A stretch of 64,000 bases of DNA from NCBI GenBank assembly GCA_017937485.1, contig JAGBDN010000101.1, forward strand, positions 142,066 through 206,065, in the 5' to 3' direction. The notes below the pieces were generated by a model. It made no database searches. It worked only from the letters and a program-made list of their open reading frames with translations, and was not told the DNA's origin. The stretch is from Thermoguttaceae bacterium (GTDB taxonomy: Bacteria; Planctomycetota; Planctomycetia; Pirellulales; Thermoguttaceae). Shown piece by piece: positions 54,996 through 63,882 of the stretch (within the stretch, counting starts at the first letter, position 1; each line of letters begins with the position of its first letter). Both the position numbers and the translations under genes were made by a program.

Positions 54996-56507
54996 TCAAA
55001 CTTTGTCGGCGGTCGGAACGACGAATTCGCCGCGGTATTCGCGGGTTTCCATCGCCTTCGCTTCCGCGTCGTCGACGAACGACTCGGTTTTCGGGTCGAT
55101 CTTCAACATACGGCCCATCGAAATCGGCGTTTTCGCGAGGTCGACGCCGTTCTTTTCGAGGTGCGCCAAGGTGCGGCCGAGCGTTTCGACGTTGTCGTCG
55201 TTCCCCGGAACCGCTTCCAAAACCTTCTTCGCTTCGTCCGGCGACACTTTGTTTTCTTCGCCGAGGTAGTACGAGATGTTGCCGAGGTGCGAGAGCGCCG
55301 CGGAAAGGTGCCCGCAACGCGCGTCGGCGTTCAGGCTCGCGTAATCGTCGTTCTTGACGGCGTCGAGGAAGTTGCGGAAGTGGTTCAGGTCGCGACCGCC
55401 TTTGAACTCCTTGATTTGCTTGCCGTCAAGGTCGTAAGCAACGCAGTAACCGTAGTTAACTTGAACGATGTAACCTTCCGAACCGTAAGCGACGACGCCG
55501 ATCGAAGCGCCGCGGTAGGCTTCCGTTTCGAGACCGCGCGTTTCGAAAACGAGCGTTTTGCCGTCGGCGTAGTTGTAAATCGACACTTCGGTGTTCGCGG
55601 TGTCGCCGGCGTCGACGTAATTGTCGTCTTTGCGTTCCGCTTGGTAACCGAGGCGGCCGCCGTAAGAGATAACGCTCGTCGGGAAATCTTCGACGCCGAG
55701 CAACGTGCGCGCGATGTCGGTTTGGTGCGGGCCTTGGTTCCCGAGGTCGCCGTTCCCGTAAAGGCGTTGCCAGTGCCAGTCGTAGTGGAAGTTCGGACGG
55801 GTCGGCGGGTCGACGATCGGCGCCGGGCCGCTCCAGAGGTTGTAGTCGACCGTTTCCGGAACCTTGTATTTCCCGAGCGCGCCGATCGACTTGCGACGTT
55901 TGTAGCAGAGGCCGCGGGTCAGTTTGATTTCGCCGACGCCGCCGTCTTTAGCGAATTTGAACGCGCCTTGAATCGCTTCGTTCGAACGGCATTGCGACCC
56001 GACTTGGCACATCACGCCGTATTTTTTCGCGGCGGCGATCAGCGCTTTCCCTTCGTGAATGTTGTGCGAAATCGGCTTTTCAATGTAAACGTGTTTCCCG
56101 GCTTGCATCGCCCAGACGCCGCAGAGCGCGTGCCAGTGGTTCGCCGACGCGCAGGTAACGACGTCGACCGCTTCGTCGGCGAACGCTTCGCGCATATCGG
56201 CGACAACCTTCGGTTTGCGCCCGGTCTTTTTCTCAATATCTTTAGCGCGATTTTCGGCGCGCGGAAGGTCGGGGTCGCAGAGGTAAAGAATTTCGGAACG
56301 CCCGTCCGCGAGGAGTTCGCCGATATGGCTGCCGGCGCGACCGCCGCAACCGACGATCGCGACGCCGAATTTTTCGTTGGCGGAAACTTTTTTAGCGTCT
56401 TGAGCGCGAACGGAAGCCGGAAGCCAAAGGCCGCTCGTCGCCGCGGACGCGGCCGCCGCCGTCAGAAGAGCGTCGCCCATAAAACGTCGTCGAGAAATCG
56501 ATTTCAT
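54996..56507 (-). CDS. Tat-exported Gfo/Idh/MocA oxidoreductase
   Basis: 503 residues from the ATG at 56507. Tat signal SISRRRFMGDALLTAAAASAATSG at residues 3-26 and VRAQDAKK after the cut. Rossmann motif FGVAIVGCGGRAGSHIGELL, the family KP in HVYIEKPISHNIHEGKALI, and HYDWHWQRLYGNGDLGNQGPHQTDIARTLLG of the planctomycete secreted subgroup. Substrates are sugars or cyclitols with NAD(P); with export, the cofactor is probably carried tightly bound in the folded protein. It stands alone behind its own promoter. Substrate not known. Confidence 0.9.
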   Translation of the reverse strand: MKSISRRRFMGDALLTAAAASAATSGLWLPASVRAQDAKKVSANEKFGVAIVGCGGRAGSHIGELLADGRSEILYLCDPDLPRAENRAKDIEKKTGRKPKVVADMREAFADEAVDVVTCASANHWHALCGVWAMQAGKHVYIEKPISHNIHEGKALIAAAKKYGVMCQVGSQCRSNEAIQGAFKFAKDGGVGEIKLTRGLCYKRRKSIGALGKYKVPETVDYNLWSGPAPIVDPPTRPNFHYDWHWQRLYGNGDLGNQGPHQTDIARTLLGVEDFPTSVISYGGRLGYQAERKDDNYVDAGDTANTEVSIYNYADGKTLVFETRGLETEAYRGASIGVVAYGSEGYIVQVNYGYCVAYDLDGKQIKEFKGGRDLNHFRNFLDAVKNDDYASLNADARCGHLSAALSHLGNISYYLGEENKVSPDEAKKVLEAVPGNDDNVETLGRTLAHLEKNGVDLAKTPISMGRMLKIDPKTESFVDDAEAKAMETREYRGEFVVPTADKV

Positions 56508-56702
56508 CGCAAATACTCCGAAAATAACGTCCAAAAAATCGGGAAAATCGTCAGAACGCGTTCGAACGCCAAGCGAAAACGCTCTCTATTGATTAATAAC
56601 GTCGAACTCGTCGTTTCGCTCGCCCCGTCGCGAAGTCGCGACGCTTTTTCGAGCGGGCGTCGCCGCGTCAAATTTCAACGTCGGCGACTAAGAACGACGC
56701 TT

Positions 56703-56731
56703 ATTTTAACAGACCGAAACGCAAAAAGCAA
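56703..56731 (-). promoter_or_regulatory. Promoter of the Gfo/Idh/MocA gene
   Basis: TTGCTT (56726-56731) and TAAAAT (56703-56708) on the minus strand are 17 bases apart, about 195 bases before the ATG. Confidence 0.6.
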
Positions 56732-56840
56732 GAAAAACGTCGAAAAAACGCCCGATTTTTTCGAAAAAATTCCCAAACGCTCGTCGACCGACTTTATAAG
56801 GAGTCCGACGCCCCTTGTCGATAACAGACTTGCGGGCGCC

Positions 56841-56876
56841 TATGGGACAAAATATGGGATAAAATATGGGATAAAC
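56841..56876. repeat. Three direct repeats of a 12-bp unit
   Basis: TATGGGACAAAA, TATGGGATAAAA and TATGGGATAAAC follow one another without gaps. The block has no CG dinucleotide and lies between the terminator of the prolyl oligopeptidase gene and the promoter at 56703, an expected place for an operator. Confidence 0.6.
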
Positions 56877-56977
56877 CTCGGAACGAATCGTCCTTGGAAT
56901 AATTGGGGGAGTCTTCCCGCAAGACGTTCCAACGCCCGCGTCCCCCGCCCTCGATAAATCGCCGAAATCTTCCGACG

Positions 56978-57012
56978 GTAAAAGAAACGCCGCCCCGTTA
57001 GGAGCGACGTTT
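56978..57012 (-). terminator. Terminator after the prolyl oligopeptidase gene
   Basis: On the minus strand AAACGTCGCTCC (57001-57012) pairs with GGGGCGGCGTTT (56985-56996) over 12 positions if two G-U pairs are allowed, followed by CTTTTAC. The rest of 56508-57086 (579 bp) has no gene. Confidence 0.65.
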
Positions 57013-57086
57013 TAGCGCCGATAATCAAAAAATCAAAACGCCGTCGCGAGTCGTCTTAAAACGCGCCGCGACGTTCGCTTCCTCTT

Positions 57087-59252
57087 TTATTTTTCGACGT
57101 TTTTATCCTTTTGCGTGTTAAAGAGAATGAACGCGTACATATCGACCGCTTCGTCGACGATTTTCGAGACCGGTTTCCCGGCGCCGTGTCCGGCTTTCGA
57201 CTCGACGCGAATCAAGAGCGGAGCGTCGGTCGCGTCGGCGTTCGCTTGGAGCGTCGCGGCGAATTTCATCGAGTGCGCCGGGACGACGCGGTCGTCGTGA
57301 TCGGACGTCATCACCATCGTCGCCGGGTATTTCGCGTCTTTGCGAACGTTATGCAACGGCGAATATTTAAGGAGATAGCGGAACATCTCTTCGCTTTCTT
57401 CGCTCGTGCCGTAATCGTTCGCCCAAGCCCAGCCGATCGTGAACTTGTGGTAACGGAGCATATCGAGGACGCCGACTTGCGGAACCGCCGCCGCGAAGAG
57501 ATCCGGGCGTTGCGTCAACGTCGCGCCGACGAGGAGGCCGCCGTTCGAACCGCCGTTGATCGCCAACGTTTCCGGCGACGCGAATTTTTCGGCGATCAGG
57601 AACTCCGCCGCCGCGATGAAGTCGTCGAAAACGTTTTGTTTTTGCGTTTTCGTCCCGGCTTTGTGCCAGTCTTCGCCGTACTCGCCCCCGCCGCGCAAGA
57701 CGGCGACCGCGAAAACGCCGCCGCGGTCGAGGTAAGGCGTCCGCGTCGGTTTGAAAGACGGCGTCATATTGATGTTGAACCCGCCGTAACCGTAAAGAAT
57801 CGTCGAGTTGGCGCCGTTCTTCACGAGGCCTTTTTTATACGTAACGAAAATCGGCGCGCGCGTCCCGTCTTTGCTCGTATACCAAAGGCGTTCGACGACG
57901 TAATCGTTCGGATCGAAACCCGCGTCCGGCGCCCAGAAAAGCGACGCTTCGCCGGTTTTCGCGTCCGCTTTGTAAATCGTCGTCGGCGACGCGAACGACG
58001 TGAAGGAGTAGAAGAACTCGTCGTCCCCCTTGTCGCCGGAAATCCCGACGACGCCGAGTCCCGGAATGTCGAGTTTGCCGACGTTTTTACCGTTGTAATC
58101 GACAAAAACGCACTCGTGCGCCGCGTCGACCAGGTACTTCGCGAGGAGTTTGTCGCCGACCGGAACGATCGATTCGAGCAGATTTTCCGACTCCGGCAAA
58201 ACGTCGCGCCAGTGTTCCGGCGCCGGATTTTTCGGGTCGACGGCGACCAAGCGACGGTTCGGCGCTTTATAGTCGGTCAACGCGTAAAAAACGTCGTCCT
58301 TGACCACGACGACGGTCGTTTCGGAGTCGAACGCCGGGTAGAGCGTTTGAAAATCCGTTTTTTCGTCGCGCAAATCGTCGAAGAAGACTTTGGCGCCGTA
58401 CGTCGAGTCGTTTTGGTAAACGAAAAGCCAATTTTCGTCCTCGTCGACCGACGCCGTACAGTTGCGAAGGGGCGCGGAGCGGTCTTCAAAGACGAGCGCG
58501 TCCTTCTCTTGCGGGTCGCCGACGCGGTGATAGTAAATCTTGTGATATTCGTTCTTCGCGCTAAACTCTTGCCCTTTCGGCGGCGCGTCGTAACGGCTGT
58601 AATAGAAGCCGTCGCCCTTCCAAGCGATCCCGGTGAATTTCGCCCAGCGGACGCAGTCGTCGAGTTTTTTCCCGCTTTCGATTTCTTGAACGTAAATCTC
58701 CCGCCAGTCGGAACCGCTGACCGAAACGGAGTACGCCATATAACGGCCGTCCTTCGAAATCGCCAGCGACGAGAGCGCGACCGTGCCGTCGTCGGAGAGC
58801 GCGTTCGGGTCGATCAGGAGCTTTTCCTCGCCGTCGAGCGTCGTTTTAAAGTGTTGCGTCGACTGGTTTTGCAAACCGCTGTTTTTCGAGTAGAAGTAAC
58901 GGCCGCCGCGTTTCCAAGGGATTCCCTGTTTTGCGTAATCGTAACGCTCGGTCATCTCGCGGCGCAGTTCGTCGCGGAACGAAATTTGGTCGAGGTAGGC
59001 GTTCGTCGTCTTGTTTTCGGCGGCGATCCACTCTTCCAACTCCGGCGTTTTCTCGATTTCCATCCAGCGATACGGGTCGGCGACCTTCGTTCCGAAATAC
59101 TCGTCGACTTGATCGCAAACGCGAGCCTTCGGGTACTCGAACTTCGCGCTCTTGTCTTGCGCTTGAACGCCGGTCGCCGCGACGCTCGCCGCCAACCCGA
59201 CGCAAAGCGACGCCGCCAACGGCGCGACGCCTCGGTTTTTCCGTTGTTTCAT
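57087..59252 (-). CDS. Secreted prolyl oligopeptidase (S9A)
   Basis: 721 residues with signal peptide (1-31). The N-terminal beta-propeller begins with the canonical VADPYRWMEIEKTPELEEWIAAEN. The C-terminal hydrolase has the nucleophile in NGGSNGGLL (Ser569), the acid in SDHDDRVVP and the His in KAGHGAGKP. GGAGGAG precedes the ATG. The enzyme cuts short peptides after proline in the periplasm or outside. It complements pepF, the M60 protease and CstA in peptide use. An extended -10 promoter lies 90 bases upstream. Confidence 0.95.
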   Translation of the reverse strand: MKQRKNRGVAPLAASLCVGLAASVAATGVQAQDKSAKFEYPKARVCDQVDEYFGTKVADPYRWMEIEKTPELEEWIAAENKTTNAYLDQISFRDELRREMTERYDYAKQGIPWKRGGRYFYSKNSGLQNQSTQHFKTTLDGEEKLLIDPNALSDDGTVALSSLAISKDGRYMAYSVSVSGSDWREIYVQEIESGKKLDDCVRWAKFTGIAWKGDGFYYSRYDAPPKGQEFSAKNEYHKIYYHRVGDPQEKDALVFEDRSAPLRNCTASVDEDENWLFVYQNDSTYGAKVFFDDLRDEKTDFQTLYPAFDSETTVVVVKDDVFYALTDYKAPNRRLVAVDPKNPAPEHWRDVLPESENLLESIVPVGDKLLAKYLVDAAHECVFVDYNGKNVGKLDIPGLGVVGISGDKGDDEFFYSFTSFASPTTIYKADAKTGEASLFWAPDAGFDPNDYVVERLWYTSKDGTRAPIFVTYKKGLVKNGANSTILYGYGGFNINMTPSFKPTRTPYLDRGGVFAVAVLRGGGEYGEDWHKAGTKTQKQNVFDDFIAAAEFLIAEKFASPETLAINGGSNGGLLVGATLTQRPDLFAAAVPQVGVLDMLRYHKFTIGWAWANDYGTSEESEEMFRYLLKYSPLHNVRKDAKYPATMVMTSDHDDRVVPAHSMKFAATLQANADATDAPLLIRVESKAGHGAGKPVSKIVDEAVDMYAFILFNTQKDKNVEK

Positions 59253-59341
59253 CGTTAAAACTCCTCCATCTTATCTAAAATCAAGCAAAATTTTGAACTA
59301 AACGCGCGTTTTGCGCCGACGCGACTTCGCCAACCCTTCGT

Positions 59342-59350
59342 ATTATACCA
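59342..59350 (-). promoter_or_regulatory. Extended -10 promoter of the prolyl oligopeptidase gene
   Basis: TGGTATAAT on the minus strand (TATAAT perfect, with TG one base upstream), 90 bases before the start; no good -35. Confidence 0.5.
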
Positions 59351-59430
59351 AATTTTCCGATTAGCGCACGGCGGGGCGCCGATTTTTAAAAAAATCAACC
59401 GTTTTTGTCGATTAAGGCTTCCCTTACTCC

Positions 59431-59458
59431 TTGCTTTCTCACCGTTTTACGGTATATT
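59431..59458 (+). promoter_or_regulatory. Possible promoter of the Rrf2 gene
   Basis: TTGCTT (59431-59436) and TATATT (59453-59458) are 16 bases apart, with a leader of about 200 bases to the ATG at 59665. No other element seen in the 412-bp gap. Confidence 0.45.
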
Positions 59459-59664
59459 ATTAACGACGCGTCGTTTATTAGATTCGGCTTATTTTTTCTT
59501 AAGATTTGTTATGTCTTTCGAAAATTTTATTCGGCGCGTCCCAAACGCCGGTTTCTCGACCTGCCGCAACGTTTAACGGCGCTCGCGAACTCGGCTCGAC
59601 GCGGCGTTCCTCGTCGTTGTTTTAGTTCCGCCCTTCGTTTTGCCCAAGGAATCGTTATAACACA

Positions 59665-60147
59665 ATGAGAATTTCCACGAAAGGCCGTTACGGTTTACGC
59701 ATTTTACTTGATTTAGCGGCGCACCAAGCGGACGCGCGCCCTCGACTAATCCGCGAAATCGCCAAATCGCAACAAATTTCGGAAAAATACGTCAGCCGCC
59801 TGATTCTCGCCCTGCGCGACGCCGGAATCGTCGGTTCTTTCCGAGGCGCGCGCGGCGGTTACTCCATCGTCAAACCGCTCGACCAAGTAACGCTCCTCGA
59901 AGCGATCGAAACGATGGAAGGCCCGCTCGAAGTCGTCGAGTGTCTCGCCGTCAACGCCGCAAACTGCGAACGTTCCGAAAGTTGCGCCCCGCGTTTATTT
60001 TGGCGGCGCTTCAACGACGAAATTCGCGCCATTTTGCAAAAATACACCGTTCAAGATTTATTCGAGTCCTGTTGCGCGGGCGAACAAGACGGCCTCTCGA
60101 CGCTCGTTTCTTTGACGGCGCCCGCTTCCGAGAACGTCGCCGAATAA
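59665..60147 (+). CDS. Rrf2-family transcription regulator with Fe-S-type cysteines
   Basis: 160 residues. The N-terminus MRISTKGRYGLRILLDLAAH and the winged helix-turn-helix (ISEKYVSRLILALRDAGIVGSFRGARGGY) are typical of Rrf2/IscR. C93, C101 and C107 (CLAVNAANCERSESC) have nearly the IscR cluster arrangement, so a [2Fe-2S] or [4Fe-4S] sensor is probable; an extra CC pair is at 136-137. No isc or suf genes are nearby. It stands upstream of the Co/Ni importer but is separated from it by a strong promoter, so control of the importer is possible but not shown. Confidence 0.88.
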   Translation: MRISTKGRYGLRILLDLAAHQADARPRLIREIAKSQQISEKYVSRLILALRDAGIVGSFRGARGGYSIVKPLDQVTLLEAIETMEGPLEVVECLAVNAANCERSESCAPRLFWRRFNDEIRAILQKYTVQDLFESCCAGEQDGLSTLVSLTAPASENVAE

Positions 60148-60329
60148 CGCGTCGCGTTCGTTCCGTCGGAGCGGCGGCGCGGCGAGCGTTCGTTCGTTAA
60201 AATTTAACGTTTGCAACGTTTTTAACGCCGCTTTAACGTCGGCGCCGTCTTCCGAAGCGTCGTTCCGCGACGCGTCGAACGGAACGCGCTCGTTTTCGCT
60301 CCAAACGTTCTTTCGGAGGCGCCCCGTCG

Positions 60330-60358
60330 TTGACGAAACCGCCTTCCCTATATATAAT
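60330..60358 (+). promoter_or_regulatory. Near-consensus promoter of the Co/Ni importer
   Basis: TTGACG (60330-60335) and TATAAT (60353-60358) are 17 bases apart. The leader to the ATG at 60545 is about 180 bases long; I looked for a cobalamin-type riboswitch and saw none of its conserved boxes. Confidence 0.8.
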
Positions 60359-60544
60359 GACGGAAAGAAGGTTCGTCGAAACTCGCCCCGCGACCGACGC
60401 CGACGTTTCGTCCCGCCCCGTCGTTTTGCGCCGACGCGGGCGTCGCCGACCGTTCGGAACGTTGGAAGACGACTTTTTCCCTTTGCTTCCTTTTTGATTT
60501 CGCGCGACTTCGCCTTACCTCGCGCCCAACCAGAAAGCCTTTCG

Positions 60545-61633
60545 ATGCATATTCCGGACAATTATCTTAGCGTCTCGACCTGCGCCGTTTTGACCGCCGC
60601 GACCGTTCCCGTTTGGTATCGCTCGATCAAAACGGTCGTTCGCGACTTCCCGCAAGAGCGTTTTTCCGCGCTCGGCGTCGCGGCCGCCTGCTCCTTTTTG
60701 GCGATGATGTTCAACATTCCGCTCCCCGGCGGGACGACCGGGCACGCGGTCGGCGGAACGGTTCTCGCGATTTTGCTCGGCCCGCAAGCCGCTTGCGTCG
60801 CGCTGACGATCGCGCTGGCGATTCAGGCGCTCCTTTTCGGCGACGGCGGAATTATCGCGTTCGGCGCCAACTGCTTCAATCTTGCGTTCGTTTGCCCCTT
60901 CGTTGGTTATTACGTTTATCGAGCGTTGCAACGTTTTTCGAAGAACGCGCTCGTCAACGTCGCCGTTTCGTCGTTCGTCGGGCTGAACGTCGCGGCGCTG
61001 ACGACGGCGATTCAATTCGGAATCCAACCGGCGCTCTTCACCGACGCGAACGGTCAAGCGCTGTACTGCCCTTACGGTCTTTCGGTCGCGGTTCCGGCGA
61101 TGATGATCGGACACCTGACCCTTTTCGGGCTGGCTGAAGCCGTTTTTTCGGTCGCCGTGTTCGCGTTTATCCGCAAATCCGCCCCGCATTTCTCCCCCGA
61201 ATTCGCTAATTTAACGTCGGAAACCGTCGACGCCGCCGCCTCGAAGCCGGAAAATAACGCGGACGCGCCGCAAACCGGGACGCAACCGTCGACCGCTTCC
61301 CGCTTCCTTCCGGTTTATTTAATGTTGGCGCTCTTGATTGTTTTGTCGCCGCTCGGCCTCCTCGCCGAAGGAACCGCTTGGGGCGAATGGGGCGCCGACG
61401 AGATCGCCGCGACGCAAGCCGCCGCCGACGGCCCGGAACTCGGTTACACGCCGTCCGGCTTGACCGACGGTTTCGCTTGGAACGCGCCGGTTCCCGATTA
61501 TTCGCTCGCGGAATCGGCGCCGGGTCTCCCCGATTGGGCCGCTTACGTCCTTTCGGCGATTATCGGAACGGCTCTTTCGGTCGTTTTGGCGAAACTTTCC
61601 TACCTCTTCGTCGCCGCGAAGCGTTCCGCTTAA
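60545..61633 (+). CDS. Cobalt/nickel ECF importer S component, CbiM fused to CbiN/PDGLE-like part
   Basis: 362 residues from the ATG at 60545. The N-terminus MHIPDNYLS keeps the metal-binding His2 required by CbiM/NikM, and NIPLPGGTTGHAVGGTVLAILLG is the family core with the second His. Six to seven helices form the S component (1-220). A polar linker (230-265) precedes a helix (about 270-290), an extracytoplasmic stretch (DGFAWNAPVPDYS) and a last helix (about 330-355), matching the CbiN/PDGLE-type accessory in a degenerate form. It is the first of three genes cbiM-cbiQ-cbiO. Cobalt versus nickel cannot be told. Confidence 0.87.
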   Translation: MHIPDNYLSVSTCAVLTAATVPVWYRSIKTVVRDFPQERFSALGVAAACSFLAMMFNIPLPGGTTGHAVGGTVLAILLGPQAACVALTIALAIQALLFGDGGIIAFGANCFNLAFVCPFVGYYVYRALQRFSKNALVNVAVSSFVGLNVAALTTAIQFGIQPALFTDANGQALYCPYGLSVAVPAMMIGHLTLFGLAEAVFSVAVFAFIRKSAPHFSPEFANLTSETVDAAASKPENNADAPQTGTQPSTASRFLPVYLMLALLIVLSPLGLLAEGTAWGEWGADEIAATQAAADGPELGYTPSGLTDGFAWNAPVPDYSLAESAPGLPDWAAYVLSAIIGTALSVVLAKLSYLFVAAKRSA

Positions 61634-61660
61634 CGGTTTTGCGCCAACTTTGCCGATAAT

Positions 61661-62491
61661 ATGAACTCGACCGAACCGGTAGAACAACCGCGACTCCCCG
61701 CTTGGCTCGACTCCGACGAGCGATACGAACCGCCGCGCGACCGCGACGCCTTCGTTCGTCGGAGCGCGGCGGCGATTTCGGCGGTTTTGTCGCAAGTCCG
61801 CCGAGCGCCGGTTTCCGGAAGCGCGTTCGGTTTGTCGACGCCGGTCGAGACGTTTTGCGTTTTCGCGCTCGTCCTGCTCGTCGCGGCGTCGCGCAACTTC
61901 GCCTTTGTCGAAATTCTCGGCGCGGCGACGCTCGTTCGCGTCGCGTTCCTTTCCCCCCGACGCTTGGCCGACGTCTTGACGGCGCCCTTCCAAGCGTTCC
62001 TTTTCTCCTTATTAATAACGGCGCCCGCCGCGTTTTTCGGTCAACCGCGCGCTTTCGTCGTCGTTCCTTGCAAAACGCTCGTCGCGACGACGTTAATCGC
62101 GCTTCTCGCTCGGTCGACCCCTTGGAACCGACTCTCGGCGAGCTTCAAAACGTTCGGCGCCCCCGATCTTTTCGTCTTTACCTTCGACCTTGCGTTGAAA
62201 TACGTCGCGTTATTAGCCGAAATCGCGCTCCAAACGCTCGACGCGGTTCGGCTCCGTTCGGTCGGACGCGACCGACGCAAGGGCGCGACGCTCGGCGGCG
62301 TCGTCGGCGTCGCTTTTTTGAAAGCGCAAGACGCGGTCGAAGAGCAATTTGACGCGATGACTTGCCGCGGTTTTTCCGGCGAATACCGACGTTTTCCGGT
62401 CGGCGTTTTCCGTCCGGTCGACGCGCTCGGCGTCGCGGCGCTCGTCGTTTTCGTCGCGCTTTTCCTTTATTTGGAGTCGTTCGTTCGATGA
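61661..62491 (+). CDS. cbiQ: ECF transporter T component (CbiQ-like)
   Basis: 276 residues with about five membrane helices in 65-165 and 250-275. A polar N-terminus of about 50 residues is longer than usual. The cytoplasmic coupling part contains DAVRLRSVGRD and DAMTCRGFSGEYR, matching the family's two short Arg-containing ATPase-contact motifs (A-x-R-x-R-G type). It links the S component to the ATPase. No ribosome site is visible. Its stop overlaps the ATPase start in ATGA. Confidence 0.87.
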   Translation: MNSTEPVEQPRLPAWLDSDERYEPPRDRDAFVRRSAAAISAVLSQVRRAPVSGSAFGLSTPVETFCVFALVLLVAASRNFAFVEILGAATLVRVAFLSPRRLADVLTAPFQAFLFSLLITAPAAFFGQPRAFVVVPCKTLVATTLIALLARSTPWNRLSASFKTFGAPDLFVFTFDLALKYVALLAEIALQTLDAVRLRSVGRDRRKGATLGGVVGVAFLKAQDAVEEQFDAMTCRGFSGEYRRFPVGVFRPVDALGVAALVVFVALFLYLESFVR

Positions 62492-63162
62492 TTGAGTTGA
62501 AAAACGTTTCGTTTTCTTATCCGGACGGCGTCCGCGCGCTCCAAGACCTCGACTTGACGCTCGAACGCGGCGCCTCGGTCGCGCTCCTCGGCCCGAACGG
62601 TTGCGGAAAAACGACGCTTTTACGCCTCCTAAACGGCCTAATCTTCCCATCTTCCGGAGAATACCGTTTCAACGGCGACTTAATCGACCGTTCGGCGCTC
62701 AAAGACGCGACCTTTTCGAAACAGTTTCATCGGCGCGTCGGGTACGTTTTTCAAAACGTCGACGCGCAGCTCTTTTGCGGTTCGGTCGAAGACGAGATCG
62801 CGTTCGGGCCGCGTCAAATGGGGCTCGACGAAGCGGAGATTTCGCGCCGCGTCGACGATTGTCTCGAACTTTTGCAGATTTCGCCTCTTCGCCGTCGGGC
62901 GCCTTACGCGCTTTCCGGAGGCGAAAAGCGTCGGGTCGCGTTCGCTTGCGTTTTGGCGTTGAATCCGGACGCGCTGACGATGGACGAGCCGCTCGCCGGA
63001 CTCGACGTCGGAACGCAGCGCCGCCTCCTCGACTTCCTCGTCGGACTCCGCCGCGCGAAAAAGACGCTGATTTTCGCGACGCACAGCGAGAGTTTCGCCG
63101 CCGAAATCGCCGAAATTCGCGTCCGAATGGAAGCCGGGCGAATCGTCGCCGTCGAGCGTTAA
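62488..63162 (+). CDS. cbiO: ECF transporter ATPase (CbiO/NikO-like)
   Basis: 224 residues. Walker A GPNGCGKTT, Q loop YVFQNVDAQLF, signature ALSGGEKRRVAFA, Walker B ALTMDEPLAGLD and the switch His in IFATHSES. It is shorter than the common 270-residue CbiO, like NikO forms, missing the C-terminal extension. The ATG overlaps the CbiQ stop by four bases. The energy-coupling module is complete in three genes with CbiM and CbiQ. Only one ATPase gene is present, so a homodimer is expected. Confidence 0.92.
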   Translation: MIELKNVSFSYPDGVRALQDLDLTLERGASVALLGPNGCGKTTLLRLLNGLIFPSSGEYRFNGDLIDRSALKDATFSKQFHRRVGYVFQNVDAQLFCGSVEDEIAFGPRQMGLDEAEISRRVDDCLELLQISPLRRRAPYALSGGEKRRVAFACVLALNPDALTMDEPLAGLDVGTQRRLLDFLVGLRRAKKTLIFATHSESFAAEIAEIRVRMEAGRIVAVER

Positions 63163-63164
63163 CC

Positions 63165-63840
63165 GTCCAACGCGACTCGCAAAGCGGCGAACGTTAGCGA
63201 CCGTCGCTCAACGCCAAACGACGCAAGCGTTCCAACCGCAAGAACGACAAACGTTAAGAAGAACGGCGCAAACGACGGCGCTCGACAGACGACGGCAAAC
63301 GTCCAACGCGGCTCGCAAAGCGGCGAACGTTAGCGACCGCCGTCAAAGAGTTCTAAACGTCGCAAGCGTTCCAACCGCAAGAACGATAAACGTTAAGAAG
63401 AACGGCGCAAACGGCGGCGCTCGACAGACGACGGCAAACGCCCGACGCGGCTCGCAAAGCGGCGAACGTTAGCGACCGTCGCTCAACGCCAAACGGCGCA
63501 AGCGTCCCAACCGCAAGAACGACAAACGTTAAGAAGAACGGCGCAAACGACGGCGCTCGACAGACGACGGCAAACGTCCAACGCGGCTCGCAAAGCGGCG
63601 AACGTTAGCAAACGGCGCAAGCGTTCCAACCGCAAGAACGACAAACGTTAAGAAGAACGGCGCAAACGGCGGCGCTCGACAGACGACGGCAAACGTCCAA
63701 CGCGGCTCTCAAAGCGATGAACGTTACCGACCGCCGCCAAAGTTCCAAACGGCGCAAGCGTCCCAACCGCAAGAACGACAAACGTTAAAACGAACGGCGT
63801 AAACGGCGACGCTCGACCGACGGCGGCAAACGTTCAACGT
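63165..63840. repeat. Tandem repeat array, about five copies of a 136-139 bp unit
   Basis: Units begin with GTCCAACGCGGCTCGCAAAG-like words at 63165, 63301, 63440, 63576, 63695 and a last partial copy at 63833. The spacings are 136, 139, 136, 119 and 138, the short one reflecting a deletion. Each unit carries AACGTTAGC, CGCAAGCGT-CCAACCGCAAG, CAAACGTTAAGAAG and GCGCTCGACAGACGACGG. No reading frame runs through. Copies are diverged by scattered substitutions, more strongly at the distal end. Confidence 0.9.
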
Positions 63841-63882
63841 CGCGCCGCGTCAAAATCGATTCTTTTGTTAAAATCAACTAAC

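Noticed and set aside
57111..59258. A 715-codon open frame on the plus strand opposite the prolyl oligopeptidase gene
   Set aside because: It mirrors the real gene; the product is Arg/Val-rich with no family features. High CG bias in the third codon position creates long antisense frames throughout this window (also 5216-6955, 36324-37421, 39381-40958, 55161-56957).
60365..60544. Cobalamin or NiCo riboswitch before the ECF importer
   Set aside because: None of the conserved boxes could be found by eye; only the promoter is reported.
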